Notes: generated by a model from the letters alone, not told the origin. DNA of 64,000 bases from Sisyra terminalis (GCA_958496175.1 OY292275.1:46019701-46083700), one strand, 5' to 3'. Shown: positions 44,916 to 56,415, counted from the stretch's first letter. Numbers and translations: made by a program.

Positions 44916-46667
44916 CTAAAATAATTACTATATACATTTTTTGTATAAGAAATCAAATTATTCCTTTACTGTTGTATCAGTAGGCTTAACAGTCGGAGCT
45001 AAAATATGAGATATATCCATGCTGTCTTTCTTAGAAACCAGAGCTCCTTTTTCACCCATTGTTAAAATAACTGTATTGCAACCTTTTTCTTTTAAATCTT
45101 TAACTGCTGCACAGCCTTCTCTAAAAATAAAACCGTCACAATAAATTCTATAGTATGTTTGTCTAGGAAATACCTACTCTATCGTATTACAAGGTAGTTT
45201 AGTAAAAGTGGCTGCTTCTGTTTCGTTAACACAAAATATTGATGAAGCTTTAAAAAAATGATGGTTGATTTCGATGGCTGGTGCTGCATTAAAAATTGAA
45301 ACACCTTGGAACTTCTTGAGGGCTTTTAGTGTAATATTGGCTGGAATTTCTAATTGACATACAAGAACTTTAGCTTGTTCGAAAAGAGGTGTAATAGCGT
45401 CGACATCATTTTCAGAAAATGTATCGTTAGCCCCTGGAACTATAATTATACAGTTGTGTCCTTTATTTGTATCCACCATGATTTGGGCTACTCCAGATGG
45501 TTGCCCATTAACGAGGGTTGTATAATTGGTATCAATTCCATAAGATTGAAGAATACTCAAATATTCCTCTCCGAAATAATCAGAACCTAACTGAAACGAT
45601 AAAGGTTTTACTATTTTGTAAAATATAAATGAGAATATGTTATTTAAGTTCATAATTTAAATCGAAACATTTCTGCCGACACTCTGGCCTCTTAATACTA
45701 TGCACGCTGTACATACACTGTCTCAAGCCTAGTAATACACTAGTAGACCATGTTGCGCAATTTTTCGCGCTATAGACGGTTCTTAGTCTAGTCTAGTGTC
45801 CAGACTACCGATATGAATTTCTCAGTTTCATTTTCGTATCTCAGCATGAAGGACTTTGTTTTGTATCTGGATACTAAGTGGGACGCGGCTCGCATATAGA
45901 CAAGAGTACCATTATGGAAATGTTGCTCAACATGTTGTACAAAATGTTGCATACTGTCTCCTAAAGTCTCCCATTCCAGTCGGGAGACTTTAGATCTACG
46001 ATTTTTGGTCTCGCAACAGGTCCGTAGGCGGGAATTTGTCTATAGACACGTCTGAGAGACCAAAATCGCACAACATATCTACTAGTGTGTACTAGACTTT
46101 AGGCCAAGTTTATGCGAGGCTTAGTACTTTGTTAGTTCAATAACTAATTTCTGTAGGGTTGTTCTTCATACATACTCATCATTTTCATTAATAAATGTTA
46201 ATTCAAGTGAATAAAATACGATTTCAAATGATCTTTTTTAGTATGATCATTAATAAACCGACTTCCTCAAACGTTACTAAACAATGAAGCACCTGAAGAA
46301 GTCGAAATTTTCAAGTAGATTTTTTTCTCAGTGTAATTTTCGACATCATTTTCTTATATATTGACTAACTTTTGCAATCATTGTTGTATTTCCACCGAGT
46401 TTTGCAGCAGCCACACATTGATTGGCTCCTTTTCCCCCCTGGTTCCTATGAAATCGGGTTCCTTTAATAGTTTCACCTTGAGTTGGTAACCGAGGAGCAT
46501 AGCTACAAAAATTTACATTTGGAAGCATCCAAGATACATTCGTAAATAAGTAAATACCTTACAAAATCGATCATACATGAACCCAAAACAATAATTTTGT
46601 TGAGCCCTATCAGTTCGGAATTTCCTCTGGTCTTATCACTTGAAATTTTATCACTATTTTCGCTCAT
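44733..46667 (-). CDS. Rbks: ribokinase
   Basis: Phosphorylates D-ribose to ribose 5-phosphate with ATP, feeding the pentose phosphate and nucleotide pathways; PfkB-family fold. Five exons: 46667-46558, 46502-46370, 45590-45178, 45120-44970 and 44915-44733. They join in frame to 329 aa (human RBKS: 322). Visible landmarks: FHRNQGGKGANQCVAAAKLG at 54-73, the sugar-binding GGKGAN signature; AKLGSDYFGEEY at 80-91; VNETEA at 202-207, the NxxE motif for Mg/phosphate binding; and GAGDAF at 270-275, with Asp273 as predicted catalytic base. The ATG is the first in frame and is followed by about 23 unconserved residues before IIVLGSCMIDF, which is typical. The protein looks intact, and it is expected to be cytosolic. 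Confidence 0.95.
44970..45120 (-). CDS. Rbks: ribokinase exon 4
   Basis: Encodes EGCAAVKDLKEKGCNTVILT through SHILAPTVKPTDTT. The acceptor is TTTTTAG/AGAAGG; the donor is ACA/GTAAAG. Confidence 0.93.
45178..45590 (-). CDS. Rbks: ribokinase exon 3
   Basis: Encodes LGSDYFGEEYLSILQSYGID through CVNETEAATFTKLPCNTI. The acceptor is GTTTCAG/TTAGGT. The donor is GA/GTAGGT; the alternative four bases later would add an in-frame stop. Confidence 0.93.
45690..46135. mobile_element. MITE in ribokinase intron 2, about 0.4 kb
   Basis: Inverted repeats of 40 bp or more. The left arm near 45732-45765 contains ACACTAGTAGACCATGTTGC; the right arm near 46064-46095 reverse-complements to ACACTAGTAGATATGTTGTG. 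A perfect 11-bp hairpin (TAAAGTCTCCC with GGGAGACTTTA, 45962-45992) lies inside. The outer limits are approximate. It accounts for most of the 779-bp intron. Confidence 0.7.
46370..46502 (-). CDS. Rbks: ribokinase exon 2
   Basis: Encodes YAPRLPTQGETIKGTRFHRN to GNTTMIAK. The acceptor is TTTGTAG/CTATGC; the donor is AAAA/GTTAGT, phase 0. Confidence 0.94.
46558..46667 (-). CDS. Rbks: ribokinase exon 1
   Basis: Encodes MSENSDKISS to IIVLGSCMIDFV. The donor is GTAAG/GTATTT, splitting the Ser37 codon. Confidence 0.93.
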
Positions 46668-47488
46668 GATTAAATTTATGTGTCATAACCAAGTGTTAAT
46701 TTTCGATGTGAGAAACCTGCAGAGTAAATCACAATGATTAAAGTTTTAATAAAAATTATAAAATAAAAATACTGCACAACTTGTGGGTGTGACTATGGAA
46801 TACTAAAAATGAAATTTAGATCGAGTCTCGGCAAATATTTATGTAATTTTCTTGTAAGCACTTATCAAATGAACTTGATAACGAAATGTTTCGTTATTGA
46901 AGGAGGGGAAAGCAAAACTAAAACACATACTAAAGATAAAGTTCAATTTACTATGGAAAATTTCCCTCTTCAGAAGAGCTATTAATTACAATCTATAGGT
47001 TTATAATTAGCAATTATCAATAAACATATTGAGAACTTACATGATAGATGTGTAGTGACATAAGCCACATGTAGTAAATATAAAATGGGAAAAATAGATT
47101 TCGTGCTTTTCCTCAGAAAATAATTGCCCTTCGACTTATTTATTTTTAGACCAAATCAATTAATATTGCAACTCTACAATTAAATGATTCAAAAGATATA
47201 TTTTTAGCTCACTATTAGTAAAAAATAGAAATCTTAAAACTATTTTTTTTAATTTAATACGTCAAAAATGTTTCGGATATCTATGAAAATAATCCATTTA
47301 CTATAGAAATCATAGTATCATCTTGTCAATTTCGGTCATTTCACTTTCCAAATTGAACGTTTGTTAAAATCATGGATGCAAATTTATTGCATTCCATTCA
47401 ATTCAAATAATTAAAAAATAAATCATTTCAAAAAATTAAAAAAAAAATGTTTTTCAATCAAAGCGGAAAGGAATCGTAAGAAACAATC
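46668..47488. promoter_or_regulatory. interval upstream of ribokinase and of the 47489 ORF
   Basis: About 0.8 kb between two divergent starts. It should contain the ribokinase promoter. I see no assignable element. Confidence 0.4.
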
Positions 47489-47659
47489 ATGGAAGATAGC
47501 GTATCGGAAGAGTTGCCGACGCCCATCAAGGTGACCGATTTGCTCAATAAGTTCGAATTGAACATTTCGAAGAGTCGTAAATTTGATATGTTCGCTCGAA
47601 AACGACTTGCTTTGGGTCTTCGAATTGGAGCAAGACTGCAAAATGATACAATGTGGTAA
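47489..47659 (+). CDS. unrecognised short ORF or first coding exon
   Basis: I do not recognise this protein. The ATG sits in a good context (CAATCATGG) and the ORF runs 56 codons: MEDSVSEELPTPIKVTDLLN, then KFELNISKSRKFDMFARKRL, then a basic tail to TMW and TAA. Composition is balanced, unlike the AT-driven ORFs nearby: an acidic start, an amphipathic VTDLLNKFE stretch and a basic second half. The last codons contain ATGTG/GTAATT, so it may be a first exon spliced at 47655 to an exon I could not find. The antisense ORFs at 47423 and 47458 are its shadows. It could also be a gene fragment. Confidence 0.45.
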   Translation: MEDSVSEELPTPIKVTDLLNKFELNISKSRKFDMFARKRLALGLRIGARLQNDTMW

Positions 47660-50500
47660 TTTTTACTTTCAATCCACAATCGATTTCATAGATTACTACT
47701 TTCCATTACTTGAGATATCACTCTAAACAAAGAAACAATATAGGTATCACTTTTATCTACGAAACTCTAAAGAAATTTTGTATTTCATATCTATCTATCT
47801 TATACTCATTTGACTAGAAACTAAAGCTTGTTTGAAACCATCAAAATTAAATTTTTAAAAATCTGAATAGTTTTAGTTAAATAAGACTTCCTTAGTCAAC
47901 TTCTTTGCGACTTTAGTACGAACTCCGCATTCGAGACAAGTATTACCTCTAAAGCCGGGTAACCGGGACAATTTCCTTAGGTCTGCGGCTTAAAATGCTT
48001 CATAATTAAGCATAATTTATTGTTTACATATGATAGTATAAACTTCAGTGTATCTTATATATTAAAATTTTTGACCGTCGAAACGTTTTCCTTATTGCGG
48101 AAAAATAGTCTTTCTCACTCCATCCGCATCCATTCCCACATATATTACAACTTCCGTTGTATTTGAACTACTAAGCTCAACAGATCTCGATCATTCACTC
48201 TTCTCAACCAAAATTGTATTTCGTTGTAGTTAAAACAGCTGATTTCTGTCCGTAATACTTTCCGTTAGGATGGAACCTAACGGGTTCTACAGTAGTTTAT
48301 ATTATGATTTTATATTTATCGCGGATACCACAAAAGCTAGGAGTAATTTTATACGGTACTTTCGATATAATCCCTGGTAAAGAAGGCAGTTTTGATCAAT
48401 TTACTTCCTCATTTGTTCAAAAGAGAAAACCGTGATCGGTTAAATATGAACCGGAGCCTTCAAAATGTGTATTGGCTCCAGATACTAACAATCTTATGTT
48501 GAATACAAGACAGTAAATACCTAAAAAAAAATCCCAATCATGTAAGTCAGGTCTCAGTGATCAAAATGCATTTAAAGTGTTTGATTTTAGCGACCTAATG
48601 GTTATAAATAAAATTATCAGTTATTGTTTCTTAAGTTACATATCTTAAATTATAGCTTAGACTGAAGTTGGAGCAGGAGTCTGAACTAGAATCAAACATC
48701 AGCTCCGGAGCTGGAACCTTACCTTATTTAGTCCAGACTTATAGACAACTACATACTATCTGTTCAAAAACGTGTTTTAGTCTATTTTGGATTTATAAAA
48801 GTTAATTTTTAAAATTAAATCAGTTTATCATTAAATCAGTAGTAAGCTTTAAAACTGAATTTTTTAGCAGAATAAACACAAAGAATCTATTTCATAAAAT
48901 ATTTGTAATAATAAGCATATGTTAGCAACATTGTAAGATATTTTTAACTTAAGGAATATTATGATTTCCCATGGAAATATTCAAAAATACTCAGAGATGG
49001 ATTATCCGTAAGGCAAACTGGGCACGTGTCTAGGGCACTACTCCAATTTGGAGTAATCTTCACCACATATTTAGTAACTCCAATAGGTACCAGTACCTAT
49101 TTATACCTATAGTTAAAGTTCTATTATACAACCATTAGTGGACGCCGAGTAGGTGCTTGCCTAGGGCGTTCTCGACATCTAAACTGCTTCTACAAATACT
49201 CATCATGTTTTTGAAGCAACCATTAAAAAAATATTACTTCTATATCTAATATTAACTGTGGTAGTAAAGAAATGCTACTCCAACTTGGAGTAATCTTTAC
49301 CATACATTTAGTTATTGCAACAACAGTTACCAATAGGTACCAGTACCTATTTGTACCTAAAGTTAAAAGATCTATTGTACAGCCGTTAAGGGGCACCGAT
49401 TAGGTGCTTGCCTAGGGCGTTCTCGACATCTAAACTGCCTCGCAAATACCCATCATGTTTTAGAAGCAAACATTAAATTAAAAATATATTATTGCGACAA
49501 ATGAAAAATGAAGAAGTCAACTTAAAACATTAAACATATTTCATTGACTTAGTTTGAGATTAGACCTAACTTGAAAAGAATGAAAAAAAGATATCTTAGC
49601 CTTTTCCTTCCAGGGATTTTATGAATTTTTTCAATAACTTGTTTGCTAATTTGGAGATTAAAATATCCCCCTTTCTACTCCCCTTGGAAACAGCCTTGGC
49701 CATACACTTAAAACTATTTTGTATTCTACATTGCTTAACCACATTTCTCATTTATTTTTAAAATTTTTCTGCATCCAAACTTGGTTCTTTACATCTACCA
49801 TATACTTTTTGATGCATATGCAAATAAATTTATAATTTGTACGGTGATTTTATTACCAAATTTTTAAACAGAAATCAATGTAACGACTATTACAAACTGT
49901 TCGGTATCAAATAAGACAAATATAAGAGTTCGTTCTCATTGTACATATTTGTATGGAATTTATAAATAATTATTTCAAAACGTAACACTTAAAAACGTAA
50001 ATTTCATCCAATTTCTTTCCCATATATGGATTTATTCAAGTGAGACTCGTTCCAATATTTTAATATCATACGAATGATTCATCGGAGAAAAATAACACGT
50101 ACATTTGATTGGAAATATATGACAAATTATTTTATGCAAATGTTAAATTACTGTTCTAATTTTTCGAAAATAGAAAAAGTTAAAATTAATGTTTTACCTT
50201 AAAAATATGTTCAAAGTATTTGGTCCGTTTTGTCGTTTACTGTAGCGTTTTGAGGACTGATATTTGTTGAGTTGATTGAATAGATGATATTTTGAGGAAA
50301 TTTATAGATTTTTTTAATTTAAAAAAGAAGAAATTTTAATTAAGTTGTTTTAAAAAGGGGGTTTAAATAGTCAAGTTTTTTTAGTTGGTTAATTTATTTG
50401 AAAATGTGTTTGGACTTTTGAAATTAGAGCGCGCTTGGAGCGCCACGGTTTATTATTGTGGGTCTTAGTTGGCGATGTGAGATATGCATAAGTGTATCTT
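47660..50500. other. interval with no recognised exon
   Basis: No exon could be joined to the 47489 ORF. A tandem repeat lies at 49038-49476. At about 48450-48720 there are GGAGCC/GGCTCC-type motifs like those at 6700-6930. The rest is AT-rich. Confidence 0.5.
49038..49476. repeat. tandem duplication, two units of about 237 bp
   Basis: Units start at CTACTCCAAYTTGGAGTAAT (49038 and 49275) and share AATAGGTACCAGTACCTATT, then GTGCTTGCCTAGGGCGTTCT, and ATCATGTTTT near the end (about 49229 and 49476). The units have diverged moderately. Both contain short palindromes (GGTACCAGTACC, CTCCAAYTTGGAG). The CCTAGGGC motif recalls hAT-derived repeats, but no ends were found. Confidence 0.75.
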
Positions 50501-50539
50501 GCTTTAACGTATGTTTGTATTGTGGCGAAATGTGGAGGG

Positions 50540-51022
50540 ATTTTTGAATGTGTTCGATTGCTCAGTCGGTCGGGCGCGGCCATCAACAGCTCGTTGGGTA
50601 AAAATACCTGTCAGAGTTGAAAGAATAGCCAACCGGGCTAGAAAAGCCGGCCGTTACACACGCGATATTTCCATGTTTTTTTACATTACTTTACATAATT
50701 GTTGATAAACCAAGTGCCTAATGTGATTTTTATATTATTTTCATGTGTATTTTAACAATCGTGTCATAGACAACACATAGTTTATAAGTTTTCAATACTT
50801 TTTTTTGTGTGTGTTAAGCACCAAGCAAGCGTGTGAGTAACCAAACTGCTGCGAAGAACGAACTCTCATATTTGAATAGAAAAAAAAAATCGTGATAAAT
50901 CGAGCGATTTACTCATTTATACAAATCTTCAATCGAATTGTCGAAAATCGGTTCCAAAATTTATTCGAAATTTTCAATCAAATCCACCTTGGAATTTTTG
51001 ATTGAACCAATACACGCACGAG
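50540..51022 (+). promoter_or_regulatory. zip: presumed zipper promoter and 5' leader
   Basis: A GC-richer block at 50555-50665 within AT-rich DNA contains TCAGT (50562-50566), the arthropod initiator consensus, followed by GGTCGGGCGCGGCC. The leader just upstream of the ATG is at about 50820-51022, and an in-frame TGA at 50999-51001 confirms the ATG at 51023. Whether the leader is continuous or spliced from the TCAGT block (a GTAAAA donor-like site follows TTGG near 50597) cannot be decided here. Confidence 0.45.
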
Positions 51023-51376
51023 ATGGCGTCCGATGAGGTGCGGGATCTAACCGATCCAGAACTAAAATATTTATCGGTTGATAGGAACAATTTTAATGAT
51101 CCGGCGACCCAGGCCGAATGGACCCAGAAGCGCTTGGTATGGGTCCCGCATGAGACACAGGGCTTTGTCGCCGCCGGTATCAAAGGCGAGCATGGCGACG
51201 AGGTCGAGGTGGAAATCGCCGAAACCGGTAAACGGATCTTCGTCGCCAAAGACGATCTGCAAAAGATGAATCCGCCCAAATTCGACAAGGTGGAGGACAT
51301 GGCCGAGTTGACATGTCTTAACGAGGCTTCCGTCCTGCACAATCTCAAGGATCGTTACTATTCCGGCCTTATTTAT
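51023..51376 (+). CDS. zip: zipper (non-muscle myosin II heavy chain), first coding exon
   Basis: N-terminal 118 residues of the non-muscle myosin II heavy chain, the actin motor for cytokinesis, cell shape and tissue closure. It starts [20 protein letters not shown]. The SH3-like N-terminal subdomain follows (about 30-77: [20 protein letters not shown] ... DDLQKMNPP), then the first part of the motor, [20 protein letters not shown] to YYSGLIY. This is zipper/MYH9/10-type, not muscle Mhc, whose N terminus differs clearly. The donor is TTTAT/GTAAGT, phase 0. The next exon (expected to begin TYSG and carry the P-loop GESGAGKT) is not in the window. The exon is much richer in G and C than its surroundings, as expected for a constrained, highly expressed gene. 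The truncated C-terminal part is simply outside the window. Confidence 0.96.
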
Positions 51377-51524
51377 GTAAGTGAAATTTAAAACATCCAA
51401 AACAAGCCCAACAGTGGCGGCTTGCAACCTCAACTTTAGGGATGCCAACAAACTATTTTATACAGAACATTCTAAATAAGCACAAACAAAAGTAACAGCA
51501 AATCTTCATCAAAATTTCCTAAAA

Positions 51525-51652
51525 TTATCCCTCTTAAAAATAGACATTTAAAGGCATTAGAAACCATAACATTTAAAAAAACTTTATACAACTTCTAATG
51601 GCTTCCAAAGGGTTTTTAGAACATTTAAAATTCCTTTTTTTAACAGGGATAA
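51525..51652. mobile_element. MITE, copy 1 (128 bp)
   Basis: The left end reads TTATCCCTCTTAAAAA and the right end, reverse-complemented, TTATCCCTGTTAAAAAAAGG. Internal landmarks (ACTTCTAATGGCTT, TTTTTAGAACATTTAAAA) match copy 2. No coding sequence. Confidence 0.75.
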
Positions 51653-51911
51653 CTATGCTTTAACCTCATGATTTACCTCCTCCCCATTTCTCGATTAATC
51701 GTTGTCAATTTCACCATTTTTTTCACCATTGAAAAATCGTAAATTTTTAATAATAGCTATCTATTTTGTAAAAACTACTTGTAAATATCTTACAAAGCTG
51801 TGCATTATTAGTTTGTACAAGTTTCTAAGTACCTAATAAGCAAGAAAAATTTTGACAATTTCTGGAGTTAATATTACTTCATTCAGTCTCAAAATTGCAA
51901 CCGAAAAGTTC

Positions 51912-52056
51912 TTATCCCTGTTAAAAAAGGCATTTTATAGACATTGTGAAATCATTACAATTAAAATGCCTGAAATAACTTTAAACGACTTCTAATAACT
52001 TTTAAAGATTTTTGAACATTTAAAATACCTTTAAATGCCTTTTTTAACAGGAATAA
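51912..52056. mobile_element. MITE, copy 2 (145 bp)
   Basis: Nearly perfect 24-bp inverted ends: TTATCCCTGTTAAAAAAGGC on the left, and TTATTCCTGTTAAAAAAGGC when the right end is reverse-complemented. It is the better-preserved of the copies in the window. Confidence 0.8.
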
Positions 52057-52949
52057 TTACGCTCTAAACTCATGATCTAACTCGCCTCCCAGTTGTTAAT
52101 TTCTTTAAAATACCTTACCTCCAATTTTCACCATTGGAAAATCGTAAATTTTTAATTCTAGCTCTCTATTTTGTAAAAACATACTTGTAAATGCCTTACA
52201 ATGCTGTGCATTATTAGTTTGTACAAATTCATAAATGCCTAATTAGCAAGAAAAATGTAGTAAATTTTTGTAGTAAAAATTCATTTAATCAATTATTTTC
52301 ATTACAAAAAAATGAGGCATTTAGCTTTAAAAGAAATGGAATATTATGCAATGTATGATTTTATCGATAGATGTGCAAAACTTAGAAGAAAAGGTAGTCA
52401 CCAAAATGAAATGGGATAAGGGTATCGAAAAGTTTTTACAGGAACTTCAAGGTCAAAAATTTGGTATATAATTATTGGTGTTTAATGAATTATTTATACC
52501 GTTGAGTAAGAATCAAGTGTAGTAAGATTAAACTACCTAATTGATACCCTAAAACGTACCTAAAAATGTAATTACTGTACCATTTAAAATATATGAAATT
52601 GTAGTCATAACATCACTCAATATTTATATATATATATTCAAGTATACAAACAAAAGATAGTGCTTAAACCGATAGTATGAATTGAAACGGACCTCCCTTT
52701 AAGCTTTCTCATTTAATAATTCATCTTATGAAAGAAAGAATATCCTCTATCTTTATTAACACGCACATATGCTAAATTTTATTTTACATTCTTTCAAATA
52801 ATATATGTTTTTGCATTTTAAATAATTTTTTTTAAAGATCAATAGACTTAGTAACAAAAATTTAAATGATTAAAATTAAAAAAAAAATATGTTGTATGCA
52901 ATATATATTTATCGGAGGTTCAAATTGCTGGAGTCTATATGCTCTTTTT

Positions 52950-53108
52950 ATTGTTATTTACGGTCGCTTTGTAACTACCAAGGTTTTTAGCAACTCTAGG
53001 ATTAATAAAATATTCGTAAATCGAGAAATATTAAAAATTTGCTCAATACGAGATTCGAACCCAACCCCTACCAGAGCGATCACTTAGACCACTCGGCCAC
53101 CAATAGGC
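52950..53108 (-). mobile_element. tRNA-derived SINE, copy 2
   Basis: On the minus strand: GGTGGCCGAGTGG (A box), GGTTCGAATCTC (B box), then the tail CTAGAGTTGCTAAAAACCTT and GTAGTTACAAAG. Same family as 27783-27925. Confidence 0.87.
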
Positions 53109-55049
53109 TATATATGTTCTTTATCTACATTGTAGAGACCAGTTAAACTCCTTGAGGAAAATATGTATGAAATATTCCCTAAGATGAAGGATAAAGGTGA
53201 AATTAGTTTTTAATCAAAATGATTTGAAATACTCTATTCAATAAGTAAAAACATGAAATTAAATACTAAAATAACAACCCATTTTCCTACCCTTTCCTCC
53301 ATTAACAAGCCGCCATTGAAAATCATAATCCTTATCAGCAGTTAGCAAAACTTTCTACGCGTAAACCACTTTTTTCTAGTTGAAACATTTCAATCTCAAC
53401 TTAAACGATGATTAATCCTTTTGTTCTGATAAAACAATTTAGCAATTAATCAAAATTTTCTTACTCATAAAATTTCTGCATATACTTACTACCTACAAAA
53501 AATAAATCAACATTTATATGTAAATGTTAAAATAAATTGTTCAAAGAATACGATACATATACAAGAATTGTCAACCTCATGTGCAATATATATAAACGAT
53601 CAAATTTTCCTATCAATGACAAATCGAAATAACAAAGACATTAAAGTTTAAATATATATAACGACGAAAATTTATACTTTTCCTTTGTTTGATTATCAAA
53701 ATAATTTTTGGAGTATATTTGATACAAGTCACTTAAAATATTTATATAAACATAATGATTAACTATTTCCTTTAATTCTGATAACACAGTGTAGACCAGA
53801 GATACTCAATCTTTTTCTGTTTTTGTCCGCATAAAAATGGGTGGTTAACTTGATAGTGGTTTATTTTATCTAATAAAGAAAGTTTTATATAATGAAAGTA
53901 TAAAAAAATCATAAGAAAGACAGTTTTTTGGTCTTTATTTTGCAATATTTTTCTTCAATAATCCCTCATCAATGTATTAGTTTATGGTCAAAAGAAAATT
54001 TGAAAATTCAAAAGATGGTATTTCCAAAGTCCTAATATTGCTTCCTACACAAACCCATACGGTTTTTTCCTTAACAATTGTTTGTGAAAATAAAAATAAA
54101 GTGGATTTAAAACGTCTGGTCTAGACCTTTTGTTTTCCTATCATATCAAATCACAAAAAGTATCATTTAAGTTCATATGTATTCTTACAACTTTTGAACA
54201 CTATTTTTCAAGTTATTGCTTCCATTCTTGAAATTTTTACAGAATACAGAAATGATTTAACGAAGTAATTTACAGGGGCGATACTATACAAACTTGTAAT
54301 AAAAAAGGATTCGTTAAAAGGTGAAAACCCGGATTTTTTAATACTTATAAAATTACGATTTTTCAAATATCATTTTTAATGATCATAATGTAAAAATTGG
54401 GGATTGGCAGATTAAAGAGTGGTAGAAGTAAACGAGCATCTATTAACGATGAATTTTTAATTAGTAGGTAAAATTGACCGCATTAGTTTCTTAAAATTTA
54501 AAAAGTTGGCTTTTGATTCAAGTGACCCACCAACCACCGATTGAGTACTGAGTACTATTGCTATCTGTTGCATAGGGTAAAAGTAAAAGTTTGATAAACA
54601 AATTTCTTCGAAATTTTTATTATCTTGGAAGATAAATTTCAAGAGAAATACATTTTCCAATCGTAAAACATTTGAAAAATTGTAACTTTATTTCTCTTTG
54701 TAAATTGAAATAAAATTTTGAATTTTTTCCTCAACGATTTAGGGAAATTACAAAGAACTTTCAAAAATGTTGGAATGTTTATTGTTCTGTGTTTTATCGA
54801 TGTGTCAACGTATTTTTGTATTTTTAATTTCTTGAAAATTTTTAAAATGTTTCAAATATAATTATGGTTTCGCTATCGTTTAATTTTATCAATTAACAAA
54901 AAAGGAAAAATTGTGGTTTGAATTGTGGTTGTATTTGATAATTTTTAATAATGGAATTTAAAAGATTCTTCGTATGAGACATTTGAGTATGTGTATAAAT
55001 AAACCTTTTTGATTCAAGAAAAAAATTCAATATGAATAAGTATCACCCT

Positions 55050-55345
55050 GGGAGAAGATAGTCAGCGTGGCTTTTTAATAATGATATGCCTATCATATGG
55101 TTTGGTGACGGCATCTTCATTTCGGTGGACTTGTTTAAAATTTAAGAAATTGCCTGCAGGGTTGATGATTAAATGGTTTGATATTGGGGTTGTGTGGGGA
55201 TCGATTGGTCATTTGACCGTTTTGTGACGGCAACAACGATGGTCGAGTGTTTGTGGTCAGTGTTGAGTCTCGGTGAAGACTGAAGACGATGGCCGAAGAA
55301 GTCGAAAAAAACGGGGAAGGAGTTTAGGTCTAGGTCGCCTGCATT
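55050..55345 (+). other. GC-richer block in zipper intron 1, with a 12-codon ORF
   Basis: Base composition rises sharply over about 300 bp. It contains GTGACGGCATCTTC, TTTTGTGACGGCAACAACG and a short ORF, 55289-55327 (MAEEVEKNGEGV then stop), in a favourable start context (GACGATGG). It could be a leader exon of an alternative zipper transcript, an enhancer, or a foreign repeat. No clear donor follows the ORF. Confidence 0.3.
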
Positions 55346-56415
55346 CCCGTACTAGTTTCAAATGGACCGTTTGTAACATCACTTTCTTTTTCAAATATTA
55401 TATCGATAAATTCTCTCATTCTCTCGACCAACTCAAATTATTATGACCTTATATAATTTCATTGGTCTTCCAACACTTTTCCGGTTCTTTTTTTATTCGG
55501 TCAACTCAACCCGCGAGAATTGCATTCAATTGTGGGAAAACATATTTTTTCGATCGATTTTTTTTTAGTTATGGATATTGTTTTGGTTTGGTTTTATTTT
55601 TCTGCAACATGTTTTCCTTGAACTAGATTCAACCAGAAAGTTTTTGCCTCGGTGGCTCATTTAGACGCTCTTTGTTCTATCTATTGTTACCTATGCAAAT
55701 TTTCCATATGTCTTTGTTTTTCGTGCAAAACTCTTCCTCGGGTCTCATACTCCATACAAAAATTATTCCAGTATCAGTCTGTCCGTCTGTTACAGTCGAT
55801 TTCTATCTAAAAACTGCTTAAAACTATTGAAATTTTGCTCTTATATGAAAATCGAAGATCATTGACCCAATCATGGATGTAAGGTATAAAAAAAAAACAA
55901 TTATGATTTTGAAGGTTAATTTTTGGAGACAAATTTTTTTTTTTTATAATTTAAAATACATACATTAAAAGTTATCTATAGATACTACAAAACAATGTCG
56001 TTAGCCGCTGTTTCTCTAAACTTATGTCTTTTAAACTACATAACCAATTTTGATGCAAATTTTAGTATTTAGAAAATTCTTTCCCGGTAATTCAGATGTT
56101 TAAAACCATAGTTATCCCCAAAACGGCGCTTTCACTCCCCATTGGGTGATAAAATTGTAACAGTTGATATTAAGAAACAGACGGAAGGAGTTATAATATT
56201 TTATGGTAAAGAAGTCGATGGTTTATATGACGTTAGAAATCCATGACATACCTAAACACATATGCAATTACCAAACATAATGGAATTATTCTTTTTAAAA
56301 TTTATGAAATGCTCCACATAGACACCAGCCCTTGCAGATAGGTACTTGTAAAAGTGGAAGTAATAATTCCATATTTCTTAACCTTACCAAAAAATATCCA
56401 CATAATTCCATTTTA

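Larger units (their letters stand above)
51525..52256. repeat. direct duplication of MITE plus flank
   Basis: Units 51525-51850 and 51912-52256 share the MITE and also about 200 bp of right flank, including AAAAATCGTAAATTTTTAAT, GTGCATTATTAGTTTGTACA and AGCAAGAAAAAT. This is therefore a segmental duplication of about 390-400 bp, not two independent insertions. Confidence 0.75.

Noticed and set aside
51023..51376. Muscle myosin heavy chain
   Set aside because: The N terminus ([20 protein letters not shown]) is of the non-muscle zipper/MYH9/10 type.
50974..51451. Two long minus-strand ORFs and an overlapping plus-strand ORF
   Set aside because: Shadows of the zipper first coding exon, which is GC-rich and therefore poor in stops in all frames.
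53795..54125. Possible hAT element beginning CAGAGATACTCAATC
   Set aside because: No matching inverted end or target duplication found.
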